From Microbacterium sp. (GTDB lineage: Bacteria > Actinomycetota > Actinomycetes > Actinomycetales > Microbacteriaceae), in NCBI GenBank assembly GCA_017306415.1, contig JAFKIL010000008.1:42114-106113 (forward strand): 64,000 nt of DNA. Reading direction: 5' to 3'. The notes beneath the pieces are model-generated. The model was not told the DNA's origin. It searched no databases and saw nothing but the letters and a program-made list of their open reading frames with translations. Made by a program: the position numbers and the translations under genes. Positions 1-7,835 of this stretch are shown piece by piece (positions within the stretch are counted from its first letter, which is position 1; the number at the start of each line of letters is the position of its first letter).

Positions 1-314
1 TCGAGGGTGGCGACGCCGGCGTGGATGTGCAGGGCGCCGAGGGCGCACACGACGATGACGCCGAGCTCCGACCGGAAGCGCAGGGTGCGCGGCGCGCGTC
101 CCCCCGAAGAGGGGCCGAACTCGCCGTCCTCGAGGTAGCCCATCTCGATCGCGCGGTCGACGCGCTGCGTCACGACGCCGCGCCCGAGCCCGGTCAGGCG
201 GCCGATCTCGGGACGGGTCGACGCCTCGCCGGTACGCACCATGTTGACGATTCGCAGCAGGCTGGTCACTTCGTCGGTCTGGGCGCCGAAGCGAAGGGTG
301 GACTCGTTGGCCAT
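1..314 (-). CDS. ROK-family transcriptional regulator, N-terminal part
   Basis: The first 104 residues are present and the rest runs off the left edge. The start ATG is at 312-314. Residues about 10-70 form a winged helix-turn-helix of NagC/XylR type: the stretch TRPEIGRLTGLGRGVVTQRV fits the recognition helices, followed by the wing SSGGRAPRTLRF. The sequence then enters the beta strands of the ROK sugar-kinase-like domain (ELGVIVVCALGALHIHAGVATL). ROK repressors usually answer to a sugar or sugar phosphate. It is divergent from the catabolic genes starting near 440 and shares a 125-base promoter region with them, so it is probably their regulator. The ligand is unknown. Confidence 0.8.
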   Translation of the reverse strand, partial: MANESTLRFGAQTDEVTSLLRIVNMVRTGEASTRPEIGRLTGLGRGVVTQRVDRAIEMGYLEDGEFGPSSGGRAPRTLRFRSELGVIVVCALGALHIHAGVATL

Positions 315-439
315 GGTTGATTCTGACACAACGCCGACCTGCTTCGGTCGATCATCGCGCCTACTATCGTCAAAATAGCCAAAACTTAGGTATGCTTCCT
401 GCTCAAGTAGTCCACGGGAACGGAATGAGCGAGGAAGCC
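315..439. promoter_or_regulatory. divergent promoter region between ROK regulator and oxidoreductase operon
   Basis: The gap separates two divergent starts. It contains an A/T-rich tract at about 368-399 (CAAAATAGCCAAAACTTAGG) that stands out in this GC-rich DNA; ROK repressors typically bind A/T-rich sites. TATGCT at about 391-396 could be a -10 for the rightward operon. No site is certain. Confidence 0.4.
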
Positions 440-1483
440 ATGGCCACCGGGGTCGGAATCATCGGAGCGGGGCCGGGCGTCGCCGCCCTCCACATGCCCA
501 CGGTCGCTCGCCTCGCCGACCGCTTCGCCGTCGTGCACGTCTCGGACGGCGGCAGCGGCCGCGCCGACGTGCTCGCGGCGCGCGTCGGGGGCGTGGCGTC
601 CCGCGGACACGAGGAGCTCCTCGCCGACCCCCGCGTCGAGGTGGTGGCGATCTGCAGCCCGCCCGACGCCCACGCCGCCCAGGTGCTCGCCGCCGTGCGG
701 GCCGGCAAGCGCGCCATCCTGTGCGAGAAGCCGCTGGCGCTCACCCTCGAGGACGCCGAGGCCGCGGTCGAGGCGTGCCGGGATGCCGGCACCGCGCTCG
801 TGGTGGGCACCAACCACCACTTCGACCCGGCGTGGGGCCGCGCGAAGCACCACCTGACGGCACTCGGGAGCCGTGTGCGCTCCGTCGTCGTGACGGTCGC
901 GCTTCCGCCCAACGGCAGGTACCACGACGTCGTGTCGGAGGGCGCCGCCGACCTCGCCTCGGCCCCGCGCCCGCGGCCGGACTGGAGCGACCCCGCGGTC
1001 GCCGCGGCGATCGTGCGTCAGCTCGTCCTCGGGCTCGGCATCCACGACCTGCCGCTGCTGCGCGATCTCGTCCCGCACGTCGACGAGGTCGTCTACGCCC
1101 GCGGCATCCCGCCGGTGGGCTACGCCCTCGGGCTCATCGGCGGGGGCGTCCCCGTGCAGCTGAACGCGGTGATGCTGCCCGGTGGCGACGACACGCTGTG
1201 GCGCATGGAGGTGACCACCTCGGTCGACACTCTCGACGTGACGTTCCCGCCGCCGTTCGTGCACTCCGGCAGCGCGGCGGTGCGCGTGCGGTCGGAGGAC
1301 GGCCGCGTCACCGCGTATCCGCGGGAGGGCGGGGACGGCTACGTCGCCGAGTGGCGCGCCGTCGGGGCGCTCCTGGACGGCACGGAGACGGTGGAGTACG
1401 ACGAGATCCTCGCCGACGCCCGGTACGCCGTCGACCTGGCGGATGCCGCCGCCGAGGCCGTCCGCGAGGGAGCGGTCGCATGA
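440..1483 (+). CDS. Gfo/Idh/MocA-family oxidoreductase
   Basis: 347 residues. The N-terminal Rossmann domain has the dinucleotide motif GIIGAGPGVAALHMP and the family's catalytic-region motif CEKPLAL (Glu-Lys-Pro). The C-terminal alpha/beta domain follows, as in glucose-fructose oxidoreductase and inositol dehydrogenases. Such enzymes use NAD(P) to oxidise or reduce sugar or cyclitol hydroxyls. I chose ATG 440, five bases after GAGG; ATG 425 (MSEEAMA) after GGGAACGGA is equally possible. The gene opens the operon divergent from the ROK regulator and overlaps the next gene by ATGA. A role on a 3-keto sugar made by the oxidase at 9391 is my inference. Confidence 0.85.
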   Translation: MATGVGIIGAGPGVAALHMPTVARLADRFAVVHVSDGGSGRADVLAARVGGVASRGHEELLADPRVEVVAICSPPDAHAAQVLAAVRAGKRAILCEKPLALTLEDAEAAVEACRDAGTALVVGTNHHFDPAWGRAKHHLTALGSRVRSVVVTVALPPNGRYHDVVSEGAADLASAPRPRPDWSDPAVAAAIVRQLVLGLGIHDLPLLRDLVPHVDEVVYARGIPPVGYALGLIGGGVPVQLNAVMLPGGDDTLWRMEVTTSVDTLDVTFPPPFVHSGSAAVRVRSEDGRVTAYPREGGDGYVAEWRAVGALLDGTETVEYDEILADARYAVDLADAAAEAVREGAVA

Positions 1484-2238
1484 TGCGCGTGCGTACGACG
1501 CTGCCGGGCTACCTCGCCGCGGTGGCCGAACTCCCGGTCTCGACGTCGCCGACGGCCGAGAGCGCGGGGTCCCTCGTCGTGCTCCCCGGGCGACGCGGGT
1601 GGACGGATGCCGTGGCCCGCGCGGCCGCGGACGGCGCCGCCGTCGTGGTCGTCGACGAGCCCGGCTGGGCCGCGGTGGCGGATCTCGACGCCCTGCTGCG
1701 CCTCGACGTCCCGGTCGTGCTGAGCCGCAGCCGCCTCCGTGCGGACGTCGCCGACGACGCCCGGCGAACCGAACGGGCCGCGCTCGTGGTCGGATCGTGT
1801 GCGGCGGCGCCGCGGGTCCTCGCGGAGGTCGTGCGGGACGCGGTCGGCTGGATCCGCACGCTCGGCGACGCCCCCGTCTCCGCCGTCTCCGCGCGCGGCG
1901 CCGAGCACGGCGGGATCGCGCTGCTCGACGTCGGCGGAACCCCCGCGACGCTGGCGGTGACCGCCCTCGACCCGACCGCTCGGCCGCGCACGCGCGTGAC
2001 CGCGCTCGGTGTGGAGCGCAGCGACGTCGAGACGACGCCGGACGGCACGACGGTGACGGTCTCGTCCGAGAGCGGGGCGCGGCTCCTCCCCGCCCGATTC
2101 GAGGATGCGCCGCGCCTCGCACTGCGCCGCGCGCTCGCCGCCGGCGGCGCGCATGCGGACGACGTCGCGCTCTTCCGCGCGGACGTGGTGGTGGCCGATG
2201 CCCTCGTGGGCGGGCAGGGTCGTCTTCCGGCCTCATAA
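1480..2238 (+). CDS. unrecognised 252-residue protein coupled to the Gfo/Idh/MocA gene
   Basis: I do not recognise the family. The ATG overlaps the upstream stop as ATGA, so the two are translationally coupled and probably act together. The sequence alternates short hydrophobic strands with helices (SLVVLPGR, AAVVVVDEPG, VPVVLSRSRL, AALVVGSC), suggesting an alpha/beta fold in the first 110 residues, then a strand-rich second half (GGIALLDVGG, TTVTVSSESG). There is no nucleotide-binding glycine motif, signal peptide or membrane segment. It may be a degenerate partner subunit of the oxidoreductase or a sugar-binding accessory protein; neither can be shown from sequence alone. Confidence 0.6.
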   Translation: MMRVRTTLPGYLAAVAELPVSTSPTAESAGSLVVLPGRRGWTDAVARAAADGAAVVVVDEPGWAAVADLDALLRLDVPVVLSRSRLRADVADDARRTERAALVVGSCAAAPRVLAEVVRDAVGWIRTLGDAPVSAVSARGAEHGGIALLDVGGTPATLAVTALDPTARPRTRVTALGVERSDVETTPDGTTVTVSSESGARLLPARFEDAPRLALRRALAAGGAHADDVALFRADVVVADALVGGQGRLPAS

Positions 2239-2259
2239 ACGCGGCCGATTCGCCACATA

Positions 2260-2294
2260 GGAACAATCGGGTTCCCATATTGTCGGAAACCGAC
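2260..2294. promoter_or_regulatory. two adjacent palindromes upstream of the ring-cleavage genes
   Basis: GGAAC-N6-GTTCC spans 2260-2275 and GTCGG-AAA-CCGAC spans 2282-2294, both in the 100-base gap before the dioxygenase at 2339. Between them is CATATT, a possible -10. The arrangement looks like an operator overlapping a promoter for a second transcription unit; the regulator is not evident. Confidence 0.4.
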
Positions 2295-2338
2295 CAAAGT
2301 GGCAGATGGCGCGAGAGCCGCTTCCGAAAGGATCGAAG

Positions 2339-3376
2339 ATGATCACACTCCTCTCCCACCTGTCCTACGTGGCGATCACGTCTCCCGACGTCGAGGCGTC
2401 GGTGGAGTTCTACAAGAACCAGGTCGGGCTCATCGAGGTCGACCGCGTCGACGGCGCCGTGTACCTGCGCTGCTGGGGCGACTACTACGCGTACTCCGTC
2501 GTCGTCCTCCCCGGCGACGAGCCGTCGCTCGCGACGATGGCGTGGCGCACCTCCAGCCCCGAGGCGCTCGAGGAGGCCGCGCGGCGGGTCGAGGCCGCCG
2601 GCATCCAGGGCGAGTGGGTCGACGACGTGCACCTGATCGGCCGCGCGTACCGCTTCGTCGGGCCGTGGGGTCACTCGCTCACCCTCCACTGGGACGTCAC
2701 CCGCCATCACGCCACCGACGCGAACGCCCTCGACGGCGAGGCGGCGTCCATCTACCCGGACCGGCCGTCGCGCCGCAGCTCGGTCGCGGGTGCGCCGCGT
2801 CAGCTCGACCACGTCACGGTCGCGACGAGCGACGTCGACGCGTTCGCCGCGTGGTATCGCGATGTGCTCGGGTTCCGGATCATGGCTCGGACGGTGCTCG
2901 ACGAGGCGCCGATCTCGGTGTTCTCGGTGCTGACGACGAACGAGAAGTCCCACGACCTCGGCGTCGTGCTGGACGGCTCGACCCGCGCCGGGCGCGTCAA
3001 TCACTACGCGTTCTGGGTGGACACCCGCGAAGAGCTGCTCATCGCGGCCGACATCCTCGGCGAGAACGGCTACCCGATCGAGTACGGGCCGTCCATCCAC
3101 GGCATCGGGGAGCAGAACTTCCTCTACTACCGCGAGCCGTCGAGCCTGCGGATCGAGCTGAACACCGGCGGGTACCGCAACTACGTCCCCGACTGGGAGC
3201 CGAACACGTGGCGGCCGTCCCAGGGGTCGAACAACTTCTACCGCAACAGCACGATGCCGATGTCGATGACGGAGTCCTTCCCCGCCGCGGACGGCCCCAG
3301 TGCGACGGAGGAGGGCGTCCCCGAGGAGATCCGGGCGGCACTGCTCAACCCCTACGCCGAGCAGGGCCGCGGCTGA
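2339..3376 (+). CDS. VOC-superfamily extradiol (catechol 2,3-type) dioxygenase
   Basis: 345 residues with two tandem vicinal-oxygen-chelate domains (about 5-125 and 155-275), the layout of type I extradiol dioxygenases. The C-terminal domain carries the expected iron ligands: His158 (LDHVTVAT), His222 (VNHYAFWV) and Glu273 (LRIELNTG), preceded by the family-like FLYYREP. It should open a catechol-type ring next to the diol using Fe(II) and O2. The start follows GAAAGG. It lies with hydrolase, cyclase and FAD-monooxygenase genes, as in meta-cleavage pathways. The exact substrate is unknown. Confidence 0.85.
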   Translation: MITLLSHLSYVAITSPDVEASVEFYKNQVGLIEVDRVDGAVYLRCWGDYYAYSVVVLPGDEPSLATMAWRTSSPEALEEAARRVEAAGIQGEWVDDVHLIGRAYRFVGPWGHSLTLHWDVTRHHATDANALDGEAASIYPDRPSRRSSVAGAPRQLDHVTVATSDVDAFAAWYRDVLGFRIMARTVLDEAPISVFSVLTTNEKSHDLGVVLDGSTRAGRVNHYAFWVDTREELLIAADILGENGYPIEYGPSIHGIGEQNFLYYREPSSLRIELNTGGYRNYVPDWEPNTWRPSQGSNNFYRNSTMPMSMTESFPAADGPSATEEGVPEEIRAALLNPYAEQGRG

Positions 3377-3385
3377 TAGACCTGA

Positions 3386-3412
3386 GGGCGGGTCGTCCCC
3401 GACGATCCGCCC
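3386..3412 (+). other. intercistronic hairpin
   Basis: A near-perfect stem, GGGCGGGTCG (3386-3395) against CGATCCGCCC (3403-3412) with a 7-base loop, lies between the dioxygenase and the next gene. There is no T tract, so it is more likely an mRNA stabiliser or partial attenuator than a full terminator. Confidence 0.45.
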
Positions 3413-3449
3413 TCGACAGCCCCGGGCATCCGGGGCAGCAGGAGGATTC

Positions 3450-4418
3450 ATGACGACGAGGTCCGCCGGGCTCACCGCCCCGTTCGCGCTCGCACGCTAT
3501 CGCGATGCCGACGGGACGACCCTCGGACTCGTGGCCGGCGACCGCATCCGTCCGCTCGGCGCTGCCGATCTCGGCGCGCCCGACCTGAACGCCTTCCTCG
3601 TCGCGCCGGACTGGGACCGCGTGGCCGGCCTCGCAGCCGGCGACGCCGACTGGCGCGCGCTGGACGACGTGACCCTGGTCGCACCGGTCGAGCCGCGGCA
3701 GGTGCTGCAGACCGGCGCGAACTACCGGCAGCACGTGATCGAGCTCGTCGCCGCCGGCCTCACGCAGGACGACACCCGCACGCCGGAGGAGGCGCGGGCG
3801 TTCGCCGCGAAGCTCATGGACGACCGGCGTGCGAACGGCGAGCCCTACTTCTTCATCGGACTCCCCGCGTGCGTGGTCGGCGACGACGTGCCGCTCGCGC
3901 TCCCCGCGTACAGCGACGTCCACGACTGGGAGCTGGAGCTGGCCGTCGTGATCGGCGTGCCCGCCTTCCGCGTCGCGCGGGACGAGGCGATGGCGCACGT
4001 CGCGGGCTACACGATCTGCAACGACATCACCACGCGCGACCTCGTCTTCCGCAAGGACATGAAGGAGATCGGCACCGACTGGTACCGGGCGAAGAACGCG
4101 CCCGGGTTCCTCCCGACCGGTCCGTTCCTGGTGCCGGCGCCGTTCGTCGACGCCGCGGACCTGCACGTGCGGCTCGAGCTCAACGGGCAGATCATGCAGG
4201 ATGCCTCGACCTCCGACCTCCTGTTCGACCTGCCCGCCCTCGTCGCGGGCGCATCCTGGAACATGCCGCTGCTGCCGGGCGACCTGCTCCTCACCGGGAG
4301 CCCCGCGGGCAACGGGCAGCACTGGAAGCGGTTCCTCCGCGACGGCGACGTCATGACCGGCAGCATCGAGGGCCTCGGCACCCAGGTCGTCCGCTGCATC
4401 GCGGAGGACGGGCGATGA
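3450..4418 (+). CDS. fumarylacetoacetate-hydrolase-family protein
   Basis: 322 residues. The FAH fold is indicated by QTGANYRQHV near 88, the metal-ligand stretch DWELELAVVIG (Glu161, Glu163) and NDITTRD (Asp192), then LLTGSPAGNG near the end. Family members hydrolyse, decarboxylate or hydrate 2-oxo or 2-hydroxymuconate-type acids using Mg2+. A strong GGAGG sits at 3441-3445, five bases before ATG 3450. Directly after an extradiol dioxygenase it most likely processes the ring-opened product. The insertion at about 104-133, before PYFFIG, is longer than in the second FAH protein of this window at 29109. Confidence 0.85.
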   Translation: MTTRSAGLTAPFALARYRDADGTTLGLVAGDRIRPLGAADLGAPDLNAFLVAPDWDRVAGLAAGDADWRALDDVTLVAPVEPRQVLQTGANYRQHVIELVAAGLTQDDTRTPEEARAFAAKLMDDRRANGEPYFFIGLPACVVGDDVPLALPAYSDVHDWELELAVVIGVPAFRVARDEAMAHVAGYTICNDITTRDLVFRKDMKEIGTDWYRAKNAPGFLPTGPFLVPAPFVDAADLHVRLELNGQIMQDASTSDLLFDLPALVAGASWNMPLLPGDLLLTGSPAGNGQHWKRFLRDGDVMTGSIEGLGTQVVRCIAEDGR

Positions 4419-5413
4419 GCGCGCCGAGCGAGTTCCCCGCCGACCTGGATCGCACCGACCCGGAGGGCGAGATCGCGGCGCGCGCGGCCGCCTACCGCAA
4501 CTGGGGCCGGTGGGGCGCCGACGACCGCCTCGGAACGCTCAACCACATCGACGACGCCAAGCGGATCGAGGCCGCGGGACTGGTCCGCACCGGCCGCGCG
4601 ATCTCGCTCGCGCAGTCGTTCGACACCGCCGGGCCGCAGAAGGGCTGGCGCCGCCGCACCAACCCGGTGCACACCATGACTGACACCGGCGTCGACGCCG
4701 AGCGGGCGAACCAGGGCTTCCCGCACGGCATGGGGGGCGCCGACGACGTCATCGCCATGCCCCTGCAGTGCTCGACCCAGTGGGACGGCCTCGGCCACAT
4801 CTTCGACCACGGCACGGCGTGGAACGGACGCCGCGCAGGCGACGTCGTCACGAGCGAGGGCGACCTGGTGACGGGCATCGAGCACGCGGCATCCGTCGTC
4901 GTATCCCGCGGTGTCCTGCTCGACGTCGGGCGCCACCTGCAGCCGGAATCCGGCGAGCTGCCCGACGGCTACGCCATCACGGCCGCCGACCTGGACGCGT
5001 GCATCGCCGCACAGGGGGAGTCCGCCCGCGTCGGCAGAGGGGACATCGTCCTCGTGCGCACCGGCCAGTACGCGCGCACGCGGCGCGAGGGGTGGGGCGA
5101 CTACGCCGGCGGTCCTGCACCCGGTCTCTCGCTGACGACGGCCGGATGGCTGCACCGCACCGAGATCGCCGGGATCGCCACCGACACGTGGGGCTTCGAG
5201 GTCCGTCCGAACGAGTTCGACGTGCCCGCGTTCCAGCCGCTCCACCAGGTGGTGATCCCGAATCTCGGGCTCACGATCGGTGAGATGTGGAATCTGGAGG
5301 CGCTCGCCGACGCGTGCGCGGCGGAGGGCCGCTACGACTTCCTCCTCAGTGCGGCGCCGCTGCCGATCACCGGCGCCGTCGGCTCGCCGATCAATCCCGT
5401 CGCCCTGCTGTAG
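4415..5413 (+). CDS. cyclase-family (kynurenine-formamidase-like) hydrolase
   Basis: 332 residues, overlapping the previous stop as ATGA. The cyclase/KynB signature is seen as QWDGLGHIFDHG (residues 122-133), the region that supplies metal-binding His and Asp in this metal-dependent hydrolase family, although the canonical HxGTHxDxPxH is altered here. A second conserved block, IATDTWGFEVRP, lies toward the C terminus. Members hydrolyse formyl-amide, lactone or ester bonds. In an aromatic pathway it might open a lactone or remove an acyl group. The substrate is not deducible. Confidence 0.8.
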   Translation: MSAPSEFPADLDRTDPEGEIAARAAAYRNWGRWGADDRLGTLNHIDDAKRIEAAGLVRTGRAISLAQSFDTAGPQKGWRRRTNPVHTMTDTGVDAERANQGFPHGMGGADDVIAMPLQCSTQWDGLGHIFDHGTAWNGRRAGDVVTSEGDLVTGIEHAASVVVSRGVLLDVGRHLQPESGELPDGYAITAADLDACIAAQGESARVGRGDIVLVRTGQYARTRREGWGDYAGGPAPGLSLTTAGWLHRTEIAGIATDTWGFEVRPNEFDVPAFQPLHQVVIPNLGLTIGEMWNLEALADACAAEGRYDFLLSAAPLPITGAVGSPINPVALL

Positions 5414-5455
5414 CCGCACGACGACCCCCGACCGCAGGAACAGAGAGGTTCTGAC

Positions 5456-6592
5456 ATGACCGCAGTGAAGAAGGTCGCGATCGCCGGCAGCGGCGTCGCC
5501 GCGATGGCCGCCGCCATCCAGCTCGCGAAGGCCGGTGTCGACGTCGACGTGTTCGAGGCGAAGCCCGAACTCAGTGCCCTCGGGTCGGGCATCACCCTCC
5601 AGGGCAACGCGCTGCGCGTGTTCGACGCGCTCGGGGTCTGGGAGGACGTGCGCGACAAGGGCTACTTCTTCGAGGGTCTGACCCTCCGCGCGCCCGGCCC
5701 CGACGCGCCCGTCGTCGCGGAGCTCCCCGAGGTGAAGACCGGCGGCCCGGACTACCCCGCGGGTGGGGGGATGCCGCGTCCCGACCTCGCCGCGATCCTC
5801 GTCGAGCACGCCGAGGCGGCCGGCGCGCACGTCCGGTTCGGTGCGCGCGTGACGGGCCTCGACGCCCGCGCGGACGATGCCGTCGAGGTGTTCGTGAACG
5901 ACGAGTCCGCCGGCGTGTACGACCTGCTCATCGGCGCCGACGGGCTCAACTCGACGGTGCGCGAGCTCATCGGCATCGACACCCGCCCCGAGCCGACCGG
6001 CATGGGGATCTGGCGCGCGTTCGTCTCGCGTCCGGCCGAGGTCGAGCGCAGCGAGCTCTACTACGGCGGCCCCGTCTACATCGCCGGCTACACCCCGACG
6101 GGCGAGGACACGATGTACGCGTACCTCGTCGAGGACGCGCAGGACCGCACCGGCGTCTCGGACGACGAGGCCGTGCAGATCATGCTGGGCGAGTCCATGG
6201 CCTACGGCGGTCCGTGGGAGGCGATCCGCGCCGACCTCGCCGCCGGGGCGAGCGTCAACTACACGTGGTTCACGCAGCACATCGTGCCCGCGCCGTGGAA
6301 CCGCGGCCGGGTCGTCGTGATCGGCGACGCGGCCCACAGTTGCCCTCCGACGATCGCGCAGGGTGCCGCACAGGCACTCGAGGACGCGCTCGTGCTCACC
6401 GAGCTCCTCACGGCGCGCGACGCGGTCGACCAGGACCTCTGGGATGCGTTCCACGCGCGTCGCGTCCCCCGCGCGCAGGCCGTCGTCGAGGCATCCGTCC
6501 AGCTGGGTGCGTGGCAGCTCGAGCACAACCGCGATGCCGACGCGCCCGGCCTCATCTTCGGCATCGCGCACCGCATGGCGGAGCCGGCATGA
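5456..6592 (+). CDS. FAD-dependent aromatic-ring monooxygenase
   Basis: 378 residues of the p-hydroxybenzoate/salicylate hydroxylase type. Visible are the dinucleotide-binding start VAIAGSGVAAMAAA (residues 7-20), the DG motif LLIGADGLNS (157-166) and the FAD-binding GD motif VVVIGDAAHS (286-295). It should insert one oxygen into a phenolic ring using NAD(P)H and O2, preparing a diol for the dioxygenase at 2339. GAGAGG lies 7 bases before the ATG. Its stop overlaps the next start (ATGA). Close homologues act on salicylate, 3-hydroxybenzoate or 6-hydroxynicotinate, which cannot be told apart here. Confidence 0.88.
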   Translation: MTAVKKVAIAGSGVAAMAAAIQLAKAGVDVDVFEAKPELSALGSGITLQGNALRVFDALGVWEDVRDKGYFFEGLTLRAPGPDAPVVAELPEVKTGGPDYPAGGGMPRPDLAAILVEHAEAAGAHVRFGARVTGLDARADDAVEVFVNDESAGVYDLLIGADGLNSTVRELIGIDTRPEPTGMGIWRAFVSRPAEVERSELYYGGPVYIAGYTPTGEDTMYAYLVEDAQDRTGVSDDEAVQIMLGESMAYGGPWEAIRADLAAGASVNYTWFTQHIVPAPWNRGRVVVIGDAAHSCPPTIAQGAAQALEDALVLTELLTARDAVDQDLWDAFHARRVPRAQAVVEASVQLGAWQLEHNRDADAPGLIFGIAHRMAEPA

Positions 6593-6681
6593 CCGAGGCG
6601 CATGCGCACGACGCCGGGGTCGCGGAAGACCGAACGCAGGGCGTCGGCATGACCGAGGCGCACGCGCACGACGCCGGGGTC
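6585..6681 (+). repeat. 37-bp direct repeat, period 60, at the amidohydrolase start
   Basis: Positions 6585-6621 and 6645-6681 are identical except one base (6603 T versus 6663 C). The copies lie in the same frame, so the start codon and the first 11 residues are encoded twice. Confidence 0.9.
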
Positions 6682-7680
6682 ACCGACGTCCACGCCCACG
6701 TCCTGCTGCCCTCCCTGCAGGCGGAGGTGGAGCGACGTGCGCCGGAGGGTTTCGCCGCCGCTGCCGCCCTGGAGCTGCGGCGCAACGGCGCCGAGAGCCA
6801 GGCGGTGTCCGGGCCGATGGTCGGGGCGCGCATCCCGAAGCTGACCGATGTCGCGGTCCGGCTCGGGGCGATGGACGCGCAGGGCGTCGACCGCCAGTGG
6901 GTCAGCGCCTCGCCGAACCACTTCTATCCGTGGGCGGAGGAGCAGCTGGCGGTGTGGGCGGCGTGCGAGGCGAACCGCCTCGTCGCCGAGCACGTGGCGC
7001 AGGCCCCGGAGCGGCTCACGGGTCTCGGGCTCGTGCCGCTGCAGCATCCGTCGCGCATCGTGGAGTGCGTCGACGACGCCGTGCTCGGGCGCGGCCTGGC
7101 CGGCGTGGAGATCTCTTCGTTCGCGGGGGACGTCGAGCTGTCCGACGAGCGCCTCGAGCCGTTCTGGGCCCGCGTCGAGGAGCTCGGCGCGATCGTGTTC
7201 CTGCATCCGTTCGGCTGCAGCCTGGACGAGCGGCTCGACCGCTTCTACCTCGCGAACACGGTCGGACAGCCGGCCGAGAACGCGGTCGCCCTCTCGCATC
7301 TGATCTTCGGGGGCGTGCTCGACCGCCACCCCAGGTTGCGCCTGGTCGTCGCACACGGGGGCGGATACCTCCCGACCGCGATCGGCCGCTCCGACCACGC
7401 GTGGCGCGTGCGCCCCGAGGCACACCGCTGCGCGCACGAGCCGTCCCACTATCTGCGGCGGATCTGGTTCGACACCGTCGTCCACGACGAACTGGCGCTG
7501 CGCCATCTCGTCGAGGTGGCGGGCGGCGCGCAGGTCGTGCTCGGGAGCGACTTCCCGTTCGACATGGGGCTCGAGGACCCCGTTGGCTTCGTGACGGGTA
7601 CGGGGCTGCCGGCGGAGGTCGTCGCCCGGATCGTCGGGTCGAACGCCGCCGCGCTCCTCCGCGCGAAGATCCGCACATAA
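6589..7680 (+). CDS. amidohydrolase-family decarboxylase, ACMSD-like
   Basis: 363 residues from ATG 6589. It resembles the ACMSD/gamma-resorcylate decarboxylase branch: zinc motif HAH (His35, His37) in VTDVHAHVLLP, His206 (VFLHPFG), His256 (VVAHGGGYLP) and Asp321 (LGSDFPFD). Such enzymes remove CO2 non-oxidatively from aromatic or muconate acids. The N terminus carries an in-frame 60-base duplication that repeats MTEAHAHDAGV, so ATG 6649 is an equally good start giving 343 residues. It overlaps the monooxygenase by ATGA and is the last gene before the exporter promoter. Confidence 0.83.
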   Translation: MTEAHAHDAGVAEDRTQGVGMTEAHAHDAGVTDVHAHVLLPSLQAEVERRAPEGFAAAAALELRRNGAESQAVSGPMVGARIPKLTDVAVRLGAMDAQGVDRQWVSASPNHFYPWAEEQLAVWAACEANRLVAEHVAQAPERLTGLGLVPLQHPSRIVECVDDAVLGRGLAGVEISSFAGDVELSDERLEPFWARVEELGAIVFLHPFGCSLDERLDRFYLANTVGQPAENAVALSHLIFGGVLDRHPRLRLVVAHGGGYLPTAIGRSDHAWRVRPEAHRCAHEPSHYLRRIWFDTVVHDELALRHLVEVAGGAQVVLGSDFPFDMGLEDPVGFVTGTGLPAEVVARIVGSNAAALLRAKIRT

Positions 7681-7706
7681 CCGCGGCGCCCGCATCGTAG
7701 CTTTAG

Positions 7707-7735
7707 TTGATTTCAGGCTTAAGTGTGATTACAAT
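7707..7735 (+). promoter_or_regulatory. sigma-70-type promoter for the exporter gene
   Basis: TTGATT at 7707-7712 and TACAAT at 7730-7735 are separated by exactly 17 bases, a very good housekeeping promoter in an otherwise GC-rich gap. Transcription would start near 7742, leaving a leader of about 94 bases before ATG 7836. Confidence 0.65.
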
Positions 7736-7835
7736 CGACACTGACGTCGGGGCACTGCGCCCGATCCCGCGCGTGACGTCGCGTCGCGGGGCACACCACG
7801 TCGCGTCGATCGCTCGATCTCTCGGGTACTCCGAT

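Noticed and set aside
386-3475. A very long open frame on the minus strand opposite the first catabolic genes, and similar antisense frames elsewhere
   Set aside because: High GC leaves few stops in shadow frames; these have Arg/Pro/Ala-rich, motif-free translations, while the plus-strand genes have clear domains, ribosome sites and ATGA overlaps.
4415-7680. Kynurenine-type pathway, suggested by cyclase, FAD monooxygenase and ACMSD-like genes together
   Set aside because: No kynureninase or cupin 3-hydroxyanthranilate dioxygenase is present; the dioxygenase is a two-domain VOC extradiol type, and the cyclase motif departs from KynB.
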